A stretch of DNA of 64,000 bases from positions 488,313 through 552,312 of the forward strand of contig JACTAT010000230.1 in assembly GCA_014526335.1 (NCBI GenBank), given 5' to 3'. Within the stretch, counting starts at the first letter, position 1. Every line of letters starts with the position of its first letter. Positions 14,601 to 26,600 of the stretch are shown here, one piece after another. The position numbers and the translations under genes are program-made. The stretch comes from Chrysaora quinquecirrha (Eukaryota > Cnidaria > Scyphozoa > Semaeostomeae > Pelagiidae). A model generated the notes under the pieces. The model was not told the DNA's origin, did no database searches, and saw nothing but the letters and a program-made list of their open reading frames with translations.

Positions 14601-17600
14601 AACTAAGCATGAAGCTACTCAATAAGATAAATTGTTTGAAAGGTTTATTGTCTCTTGTTATAGTAGCTGGTTCTTTTCTACAAATGGTGAATTTAGGGAC
14701 AGTCGCTTGTAGATAAATAACGAGACCTCTACCCTGGCTGTGACGCTACTATTACCATGGTGAAGTAACCGGATAATTTCCATATTTTGTCCAACTTCTT
14801 GGAATTATTGGCGGCAGGATTTGCACCTAAACACACAAGCTCTACCTCCTTTCTATTTGGACCCCTGTGAATTTTTAGAATTTTCTTGTGTTGCTGTGAT
14901 TCTACAAGCACAAACATACAGTTTTGGTGCTTGATCGGATGCTGCGCAGAAATTATAATTGAAATTATTTCAAGTTGGGTGCAGTTTCACAGCTGCAGAC
15001 ATGTTTGAACAAAATTGCCAAACAACTCAGGGCACTGATTTTACGATACCTTCTTATTCTTCAGAGGCACATGAAGGTGCTATGGCGTCGTGAGCTAATC
15101 CAGCTGACTCGTGCTGTCAGAAGCCCAGCGAGGTCGGGGTTTGAGCCTCAGCAACAGTAGCGTCACAAGCCAGAAATGAGGTCTCAATACCAAACGATCA
15201 AACATTGTTTGGCAAACATTTGCAATTTGCTTTACGAGGAATGTTTTACTGTTTGGCTTGGCCAGGGCACTATCCAATGCTTGACAAGCAAAATATATCT
15301 TAATTTTTCGCACGATGCTTTTGAAAAAATTGTCGCAAGCAAGCAATGTTTTGCCAGTGGCCAACCAGGACAACATTTTATCGGACATCTAAATTTTCAG
15401 ATTTTGAAGAAATATGTTTGATCGTTGACCAAGGTCTTGGACAAAGTGGGGTGAAAAGTTAGATTATAAGTGAGTTCAAGTGTACAATCACAAGTTTGAG
15501 CCTGGTCAACATTCTTAATTTGTTCTTAGATTTTAGCATTTTTGAGCCTTGATAACGTTATACGGAGAAGAACCACGCTTTTAAGAAACAAATTCATAAG
15601 AAACTTCAGCCTAAAAACCCCATTAATCAACAGCTAAAACAATGGCCTATTGTTTTAGACAATAGGCTGCATCCCAAAGTGTTGTTTCTTAGGATCCGGC
15701 CAAACGATCAAGCGGGACTTGGTGAATGTAAACTACAGGATGGCCCAAAAAAGAGACCCCCTAAGGCAAATAATTTCTGAATAATTTTTCTCAAGGAGGA
15801 ATTTTATGAAATTTATACAAGGTAATATTCAAGTCAGGTGCAATATCGTGTAGAATAATCGTGGTGATATGAGCTTCCATCTTGGCGCAATTAGGCATTA
15901 AATTTATGATGTCCCAAAATCTGCTGTTTACATTCCATCATTGCGTACTGCAAAAATCATTAACCCAGTGCAAAATTGTCATGGCCATTAATGCATGGTC
16001 AGTCATATTAGAGAAGTGTATTGAGCAGGACTGAGGACATGTTGAACACATCGCTTTACTGAAAAATTGAGTTATTGATTTGTCTGTTGTGTTGTGTAAG
16101 GATAAACAGTTGCATATTTTGTTACAGTCCGTTTTTGGGTTGTCAAGTTTTAAAGTCAATTTATTCAGAGATACTAACCCAGATCATCATGATATTTGCA
16201 TGAAATATCTCACTTGAGTTGAATATGATGTAGAATTAATTACATGGAATTCCTACTTAAGAATAAATTATTTATAAATTATTTAGCTAGTGGGTCCCTT
16301 TTTATTGGGCTACCCTGTATATTCTTAAATGCAAATAGTGAATTTGTAAATATCACTTCTGCTGATAATGGAATAGAAGTTCTTTTCTAGGTCTCTAGTT
16401 GAAACACCGTCAGTCGTCAATATAAAAATGTATTATCTTACTTTCATACAATATGATAAAATGGTTCGTTACGATATTGAAGAAGTCAAGTCAATAGGTA
16501 ACCAATGTTTTCCATATGATACTGTTATAACTAATTCAAAATACGATGCAATTTAAGTCCTCTGCTCTCATTAAATTGAATTATTGTTAAGTCTACTACA
16601 ATTTAGCATAAAAACATGTTGTATGACGGCATTTTGCCTGCCCAGGCTTACTAAACATTTCGTCTCCTAAAAGTCTCTTTAATTTGGCATGAAAACATGT
16701 TGCATAAAACATGTTGCATGAAAAACACTTACCCCAACAAACTCATACAAACGTGTTGCATGAAAATATGTTGCATGAAAACACTTGACATACGAATGGG
16801 ATGCATGTAAACATGTTGCTTAAAGCATGTTGCATGAATACATGATGCATAGAAACGTGTTGCATGGACAAATTAATTTTCCTTGAACAAATTAAGCTTT
16901 GCTTTGTGTTTTTTTCTGATGTTGAACTTCTTAGCCAAGTTTCCCGACGACGAGGCTGTCTAGTGGGTTTATATCTGTAAACGAATTTATTGTTCTAATG
17001 AGGTGTTGTTCTAGGGTTTTGTTTCTTCGGCGCAAGCGTACGTTATATATTCGGTGACCTTAGGCAGATCACAGTCTTGAGGATATATGAATGGCAGACA
17101 ACAAACGGGAGATTTCCACGCTCAAAGTCAGTAAATCAGGAATCTGCTGACTTTTCTAATACTCGCCTCGCTTTCCTATTTGGTAAATATCTACAGAAGA
17201 AAATTTCTTGTCAAGGAAAAATAATAGAATTATTCTTTGTTACTAAACTTTTCGAATTTCCGACTTCTCTCAAGTAACGTGTTTTCGACAAGCAATGTTT
17301 TCGATTTTTCGTTTCCCTTAGCTAGTACATTTTATGGTTTTTCCTAGGCCTAATTACCCTGTATGTAAAGGGATACTTTTAAATTAATTGCAATCTTCCA
17401 TACATTTGACTGTTTTCTTTTCAGCGGAACCTCTCTGGACCATTTCTGTGAATCCTCAAAGTTCCCTTGATGACCTGAGGAAGCAAATTGAAGAACTGAG
17501 GAAAAATGAGGTTGATTTTCTGAATACTAATTTCTAACATACACTTGCTTCTTCTAACTTTTTACTCACGTTTCAAACGTGGGTGATTTCAAATTAGAAT

Positions 17601-20600
17601 ATGACTCATTCCTTGTGATACTGTTTAAAGACATAAAAATCTTACATGAAAGCAAGGTATTTTGTTTATATTTTGTAGGAAGCTGTGAGATCAACCCTCG
17701 CGGATCAGTGGTGCTTTCTTGATGGTAATGCTAGAATGTATCATTCATTGACTTACTCATCTAATTAGGAACGGTTGAAGATTCGGGTAAATTAATATAG
17801 TGTTCTTCAACCGGAGCGAGATTTTTTCTCTTCGAGAAGATCCCAGCAGCCTTATTTCACGGGTTCTAAGTTTTACAAGATACCATTATACATCACGACT
17901 CAAAAATCTCACCTCTAAGTTTTTTGAATTTTTAGAAAAGCCCCCCATTCGGTGAATTAAACCCCCCCCCCCCAATTTACTTTGAGTTGAAGAGTATGGG
18001 TTTTCGTTTTATTTTAATTCATATTAAATTTTTATTTTAATTTGTATAAATTTATAAAAGTTGGCTGCAAGGAATTTCTTTATTACAGCTGATTTAGGCC
18101 TACTCGTTTTAAATACAAATTTCATCATTCATTCAAGCTTCACCCTCTAGTTTACAGGGTTGGATGCAACAGTTCGCCAGTCTACTCGGTCGGTCCCCTT
18201 CTTGTTGCCTCGATATAATTGAGGCCTGTCCACTGGCTGATATTAGGCTACCAGTTCTACTTCAGATCCTTCTTTTCGATCCGCATCGAGTATAAACTCC
18301 GCCTTTTTCAATTGTTTCGATCTGTTCCTGTCCTTTATACTCTTAGGAGTGTCAGACGCAAAAAGCTTTTAAGTATGTCCAAAGATGTGCATAATTCCAT
18401 AATTTAAGCTTGGCAAAAACAGATAAGATTAAAAGGTAAGATAGAGAAGGTTATACTTTAAGACACTAGACTGCAGAGCCTGCAGTTGCAGTTATCATCA
18501 TTCCAGCATCTGATTTGTTTTTTGAACGCAGGAAGATTGTTTACTTGTGTTATCTCTCGTGGTAAAAGCTGCCACAATGTGCCACCATTCATTTCAAACG
18601 TAGGTAGTGAGCTCAACTCTAGAGGATCAAGGTCTAGGACTTCAAGGCTCCAAGGAACTAGTTCGTACCTTGGGAGTTGAGCTGAGTTGAGCATCATTGC
18701 ATTCCCCTGATTATTGAACATCATTGGATCCCTCTTAGCTCAGCTCTTCACATATTGGCTTTAACGATCCATGAGTATTTTATCTTTATTTAGCCACATG
18801 GACAACACGAATATATCGAATCGATGAAGCACAAGAGAACCTCATGCTAGTCAGTGACGTTATTGAAGATGGAATATATGTGCTGGATTTAACGAAAAGA
18901 GAACAGAGCCCTGCGGATCAATTCCCAATGTAAGTCGCCTAAATATCTACTGTACCTAATTCAGTAGGGCCCCGCTATAACGCACTAGAATAGACCAATC
19001 CTTACTACAGGATGAGAAAAGTACTTGTTAATAGAATGAGTATATTGTTTTGTTCTGTTACTGTATGTGGCTACAAGGACAGTTTAATAGAGTACGTTAT
19101 ACCCGAATTATTGTGTATATGATATCATTGTAGCAATAACGTGCGTCTTCGCATACAAAAACAAGTTACTTTCCAGGGTATTGTTCTTACACACAATAAT
19201 TTATTGTTATGCCCTTTGTCTTCTTCAAAGAATCAACCTGCAGTTGGTAAAATTTCCCGTTTTTATTTGGGAGCATTGAGAGCATTATGTGCGGGAGAAG
19301 AAAAGAACAATGGTGCAAGGATAGATCCTTGAGGCACCTCTTGTGATCTACAATATTGTTCATTTGAGACATATTGATGACGTCATCAAAGTGCCTTTTT
19401 TTGCCTTTTGACTGCAATAACTCTTTACTGGTGCATTAAAAGACGTTGGTAAGGGAAAATATGTATTCCCCTGACCTAGAGCTTTCGAATGATATATAGT
19501 GCGTTGGAGTGATAACGTCGTTACCGAGAAAAATACTTCTTTTGACAAAACATTTTGTGTTGGAACTGCACTTAGCAACATATATAGTTGAAAAAAGTCA
19601 TAGTGTATCAAGTTAGGTTGAAAGTCAAATTGTTATGGAAAATTCCCTGCCTACAAGGGACTATTCACCCCTTGGAATTTCGTACACCATGAGCTGGAAT
19701 CTCTATTGTTTTCGTAGGAATCTTGTAAGAATCCTTTTGTTTCAACAGGAATCTCTTACGCTTTTCAAAGAGTGAAATGCCTCTCGGACAAAACATTGTT
19801 TTGAATTCTTAAGGAAACTTGGGTTAGCAAGGACGCACTGTATGCAATCGATATGCAAATGAGTGCGCTTCTTGGTTGTGTTGCTAAACATTGGAAGTTG
19901 GCATATATGAAGATATAGAAGAACGTCCATTGGCGCTTTTTAACAATGAGCACCTCTATAGACATGGTACCTCAGAGTCACAGGCAAATGGTTCATCCTC
20001 AACGGTCCTGTTTCCTATAAACTAAACTGTATAAAAGGACATCTCTATAAAATGGACGATAGCATCCGCTTGCAGGTTTCCGTTATATGGAGGTTCGACT
20101 GCATGAAGAACTACCACTATTTGGTAATGCCGTTAAACGAGTGCTGCTTCACGTTCCCCTTGTTTATCATATTGTATCATTGTGGTTAGACTGACACGGT
20201 TGTATGCCGTTTTGTTGACAGTCAGTATACCAAAAGTGGGCCTACATTCTTAGCCAACCAATCTACAATTGTTTGTTTAACACTTGAAATTGCTTGTTAG
20301 CATAATGTTTTACCGCAAAATAATGCTAGTCATGCATCTTTGCTGTCAAATGTTTTTGAACATTTTCAAAGAATTTTACTTGCCACGCAATGTTTTTTGA
20401 CGTGGCCAAACGTTCAAACATTGCTCGAGAAGCAAATTGCAAATGTTTCACAAGTAATGCTAGATCGTTAGCCAGGGCCTACAACAAATCTAAACTTTAG
20501 GCCGTCTCATATGCGAAAGTATTTATCAGAGGACTAGCAGATGGGCATGTCTCAAACAACAAGCATGAATATTGAGATTTTGATAATGACATAGAAGCTT

Positions 20601-23600
20601 GTTAATGTTGGTTTGTTTTATTTCTCTGCTCGCATGTGCGGATCTTTCTAGATTCAAATAAATTATCTTTTCTATTTTAGGCCTTCTTCAGTGAGCAGTG
20701 TTTGGACTCAGTCACCTAAACTGGGACGTCTTCAAAACCCTTCTCGAAGAGTGTCATCTCCGACGTTATTTGAACTTGATTCAATGAGGCAGCAAATGGC
20801 TGCCTTTGAAAACAACATGAAAAGCCGAGAAGACATTCCGATTGAAGTGAGCGATGGAGAATCCTCAGAATACAGTGACGATGATGAAACCAGGTATTAG
20901 GCTGATTTCAGCTCAGCGGAGTTCTTCCTGCGATGAAATTTGCAGCGCTAGCTGAATTCTCCGCTCGACGAAGTTCCCAGTACTTGGTTTTCCGTTCAGA
21001 TGAATACCCCTGAGGTGAAATTTGCAATGGATGCTTTTCCGCTAAGCTGGATTTTCCGCAAGGCGAAATTCTCAGCCGCGAGGACATTCCAATCGAGGTG
21101 AGCGAAGGGAAGGTGAACGGGTATCGGACTGTTGTTGGCGTAGCTGAATTGCCCGTCCGTCGAAATTCCCAACGCTTTGAGAGAGAGGGAATAATGGATA
21201 TGCTTTAAATATTGTTCCGGATTCGGGATATTGGCGCCTCGTTTTCCGCTGAGCTTAATTCTTCCTGTGGCGAAATTTGCAATGCTGGCTTTTCCGCTAA
21301 GCTGCTCTCCTCTTGGCGAGATTTCACGCTTGATTTGCCGCTCTCTAATTTTCAAATAAACTGTATAGCGTTGGTATAGTCCTTTGGCCGGCTTCTCGAC
21401 TTTTTATTGCTCGCGCACATGTATTTAGAAAAAAGCCCGCCAAAATCGTTCATTCTCTTTTTTAATCGCCTCACTCACTTAATAGAGAAGAGCGAAATGT
21501 AAGTAACATGTGGGCCAAAATACATACTTCGGTTTAACTCGGGGGCTACAATGTGAAGTTAAACATTTGAGCAAAATATCTAGTCGATTTAGCCCTTTAG
21601 AAGGCCTAGCTAAATTATGATTTTCTTTCTTTTTTGTAGCAGTAGCCGTGAAGGCAGTCCACGTCCACCTCTGTCTCCTATGTCACCAACAACAACAACG
21701 AATGGGATTCCAAATGGAATGGAGTTTATGTAAGTTTGACTTTAGTTATCAACCTCGTTCCCAGGGCTATTTGAAAGAAATACTCGCTTGAATAGCCATG
21801 GGAACGAGGTTTTTAAAGTAAATCATTTTGAAGAATCTGAAGACCACTTTATAATTTACGCACACGTCTCTGTGGTTGGAAATGGTCACTATTTGCAATA
21901 ATCAGTAATTATTGTTGCGCTGAAGATTGATTGTACTACCAATTATATCGCTACTCTTAGATGCTAATTGCCTAGGGGTTGGAATAGGGTGGTTGAAACA
22001 TGGTTCAGGATCTTATTGTCAGGGGTCGAAATAAGCTATGCCAGTAAACGAGTGAAACGTAGTATGAACGGTCCCTATAGTACTATTAAAATGAGGTAAT
22101 CCATAGTGCCAACAAACAAAAAGTATAAGTGAAATTTCATACCAAGCAAGTGATAAAATAAAATAAGTGAAAAATATTGACACCAATATTAATGCGAATC
22201 TTATTTAGGGGAAGAAAGGGGCTGCAAATTTTTCAAACACTTGGCTTCGTTTTCAGCCTTTAATATCTTAGAGCGATTTTCACTATCTTATTGCCATTTA
22301 CCCTTCTCAAACATGTTTCAAGTGCGTTTCCGGGAACGGGCTTTATGCTGGTGAGAGAAGTACAAGTCACATACCATGTGAGCAAGAGAACCTTGGAAAG
22401 ATAAAAGGAAAGAAGGGCATGGACCTGCTCTTATATCGTCCCTTTTTGTTGTTACAAATCTTAGCTTAGTTTGTGTTCTCTTATTCTAGCATTCCGTCGG
22501 ATATAAACCAAAAGAGGAAATGTAAGTTGACCTAAGAATATTACATCCTTTTATATGTGGCTTAAATTACTTGACCTTTCCCTAATTCAGTAATACCAGG
22601 CAAAAGCTTCCTCCGGCGTATCACTCGGCGTACAAATCAGGCCTTAGAATCCAGGGAGCGCGAAGCGCGGGAGGCGAAACGACAAATGAAAAGTGGGTTT
22701 CTGTTGTGTGATGCAGAATTCGAATTGCGCTTCGAGGCGAAATCGAGCTGTGTTGTGAAATTTTTGACCCTGTAAAATTGAAGGGTGATATTTTGTTATT
22801 ACTGTTTTCACTTTAGATCTGGGATAGGTAAGTTTTTGACTGTTTGTATTATAGGATTATTATGCTTCTCTTTTGACTTTTGTTCAAGTGTAATAACTGT
22901 ACAACTTTATTTATCCGAATAATAGCCCTTTTAGTACGATTGTGAGACGTTGGCCTAAGCTATGACAAAACTATTAGCTGCGGGCAGCTTTCAATTTTCT
23001 CTCAGGAATGTTGAAGAAGTTTGTGTTTTAGCATAAAATGTAACCTCGCGCTCCCTGTTAGAATTTGTTTTTGCGGAAAACCTTTTCGGAATCCGAAAAA
23101 CTTCAGAAGATGCCTAGGCCAAAATTGCCAATATTGCCATTATTTGGACAAATTTTATGACCGGTAACCAAGGCCCAACTATTTGAACGGTTGAGATTCA
23201 AGGAAACTTGTTTGATGCCTTAGACGATGTTCAGAGTTTTTACGGTAAATATGCATTATTTTTACTTTATTTTAACGTTCCCATTCTATTCTATTCATTT
23301 CTAGTTCTACTTGAGGCTGCAAGAAAGGGAGATTTAGAACGAGTAAGTATTTTGACAATCGTTGGTCTTGTGTCAACATTTTTGGTTTCTGCTTTGTTTT
23401 GTTTTTTTTTTCGCTCCTCTGAAAAGACGTCGTCCTATCAGATATTTATTTGGATAAATGTCCCTATAAAAGGGGGCAATATATTATATACCGGGTGGGC
23501 CAAAACAAGTCACCCCTAGAGCAACAATCATGGACAAAATTATTGAGACAATTTTGAAAAACTGCCCATATCCCTTATCGCCCCACCTAACCCCCCTCCC

Positions 23601-26600
23601 CCACTTCAGCGTTGGGTATATTTTCTTCGATTCACATCGGAAGTAAGCGATTCATCAAACGGGCGACAGTGTGTCATGAAACCCAGTGAACAAGTGATCA
23701 ACATTGAATAGGGGAGGGGGGGCAAAGACAAAGACCCCAAATCAATATGACAGAGTATTTGTCTCAACAGATTTTGCCCGTGATTGAAGATATTTAAGTC
23801 AAGTGGGATTATTTTTTGGACCATTCGTAAACACATGCTTTGGTGATATTTAAACGTATAAATTATACAGGACGCAGAAGAAGCAGTTTTTTCTGGCTGG
23901 GGATGTAAATAAAAGTTTTGAATACTTTAAATTAACAAAATAACAACCATTACTGAGGTCAGGCCAAAAACTTTTTATATGCTGCTAAATATATCAATGA
24001 GTAAAACCTTTGATTAACTGAATAGACTAGAACGACCTACATAACTTTATAAGCTTTGTGTTTGACATTATCTTCCCTGCAAAACATATTAGTTTTTCAT
24101 TTTGCCCCGAGAAATAGCATTTTTCACAATTGGGGATTGGGCCTCTACAGCCATTGGCCTTGGCGCCACAACCAGTGAACTCTTCTCGTAGTAACTTTGT
24201 AAGATTTTTAACTTTATTTTAGTTCACTGCTTTACATCAATCCGATGCAAGCCTTATATGGTGTGATAATCGCGGTTATACGTCACTTCACTTGGCTTCC
24301 AAATATGGTCATAAAGATATTGTGAAACACATCATAAAGAATGGTAGGCTGAATCTACAGTTTTATAGAAAATCTTGAAAATAGAATTATGAAATTTGAA
24401 TCTTCTCTGTTAGAAGTCTTTTGTAATAGTATGTTATTGCACGGCCCATCGTAAACTAGTCTTTTGAAGGTCATGGCTATCGTGCTAAAAGAACAAAACA
24501 TGAAATAAAGCGAAATAAAGTGAAATATTTATTTTCTTTACTCAAATTTAGGATAGTCCGTAGTATAATATAATAAAACTTCAATAAATAAGAGAGAAAC
24601 CACATTTCTCATTGCCCGGTGATGGGAAGGATCTCTCCCGAAACGTTGCCCAAATATATATCAAGGGCTAGTCATGATAAGTGGCGACTATCATTTCTAA
24701 TACAGTTGATGGGCAAAATCCTCCAAGTATTGGCTAACCGATCTGCCATTTACTTATTAGAGAAAAGCGCAAGAGCTGCAGTTGTGTTAGTTAGTCTGCA
24801 TGAAACTTTTTTTGAAAGCTTCATAAACATAGTTCATCGAGCAGAGTTGTTTCCAGAGCGATGGAAAGTGATCAAAAAGAACGTACCCACTCGATTTCAG
24901 GAAGAGAGACGACTGCGCATGCTTGTCGAAGGAAAAGGACCAAACGTGGGCTGTCTCTCCCGAAACGTTGTCCAAATAAGTGTCATAAGTGGCGACTATC
25001 ATGTCTAATACGGCATCAGAAAGGAGAGCGTTGATAAGTTTGAATATATCTACTCTCCAGTAGTATCTTTGTATATCCGGTAAACTAGATTCAAAACAGC
25101 ATTTGTGTACAAAATATTTTGTGTTAAATATTTTTTATTTTGTTTCAGTTCCTCAATGTGTTCTGGATCTTGTTGACCATGACAAGTAGGTATTTGAGCA
25201 ATGGAGATTATGTATTTACCTTATTGTGACATTCTGTTTACATTCATTTTTTATATTTAGGCCTGAGTTTGGTACGGTGACTAACGGGGGGGGGGGGGCA
25301 CATGTTGATAATATTCCGAAAATGCAAGTGAAGTCATCGTGCACATGGGATGTTGATTTTGAAAGGCAAATTTTAAGAAAAAGGCGCCCAAGTTTTCAAT
25401 TCTGTATAGGCGTGTCTGCATTCCATATCCCGGACTAAGTTGCAACTGCGAAGTAAACTAGATCATACCATTCGCTTCATTATTGAAGTTTTTTCCTGCT
25501 GAGTTAACGCAGCATAAAGGTTATGCATGTTTGATTAATTTCTTTATTCATTTTAGAGGACAAACATCTCTGCACAAAGCTGCATCTTATCAAAGAAGAA
25601 CGATCTGTAGATTACTGGTTAGTGCTGGAGCATCTTTGACGAGGCAAGATCTAGAGGTAAGAGGTTAACTAAAGCAGTTATTTGTCGCGGATAGCCAATC
25701 AAATTGTAGATCCGAAAAATACTGCCCTGTGATTGGCGTCTACAAAAATTTAGTTTTGTCCAGTTTTTGTTGGTTAGTCCCACTCTAAGCATCGTTAGCT
25801 AGGCAGTCCAATTAAATTCGTTTATGTAAATGGTTGTTCCCTTTGCTTAAGGCTGCAAATGCTGTTTGCGAACAGTGGGACTTTATATCATGAGTCTATC
25901 AGAGGGGGTATCGTTTATGTCCTGTCTGTTATGCTAACTTTCGGAGCCATGGATAGTTCTACCTTACTCCCACATTCATTCTAGCAACAACAGAAACCTC
26001 TACGTTTGTTAATTGGGTAATTCATTACAAAAGTATCGTACAGGGTTTCATTTTAGGAAAAAACTCCAGGACTGTGTATCCTTCTTTATAATTAGACTCC
26101 GGGAGAGAGAGACTTTGCTAATTTTCTAGCGCCACAGCCCCGTTAATCGGAAAGTTGAATGCCCTCCCCTCTCTGGCTCAAAGGCCTATTTGATTTGAAA
26201 ATCAAGACACATCGAGAGTCCTCCGTCAACTTAACTGGGGCCTAGGGTATGGATAATCGAGGATGTACAGTGAAGACCCATTCTTCTTTTTGCAGGGAAA
26301 CACGCCTAGAATTTTAGCATTAAAATCGCATGACAAAGACTTAGCAAAATATTTAGAAAGTAAGTAATACACGTCCAATTTTCCTTTAATATTTCAACGG
26401 CCTGAAACAGTTTTGTTTGTTCCTGTTCCCTGTTTGTGATGAGCAAAGTTTTTGGAGTCAGTCAGGTCAGTCAGCCATTTTCAAGGCTTTGCTAGTGGTG
26501 TAAGGAGAACTTTTCCTACCGCCATCGCATCATTTGATATGCATATTGTGTTTCACGCACGCGTAGAATACGACGAATGTAGACTACAATGAAAAGTCTA

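Noticed and set aside
20996..21355. 119-codon minus-strand frame with repeated [10 protein letters not shown] peptides
   Set aside because: It is the product of a degenerate tandem repeat in a DGK intron with no family match.
22817..22827. An 11-bp micro-exon between AG and GTAAGT in the DGK gene
   Set aside because: It introduces a stop codon from either neighbouring exon, while skipping it gives a clean in-phase join to the ankyrin exons.
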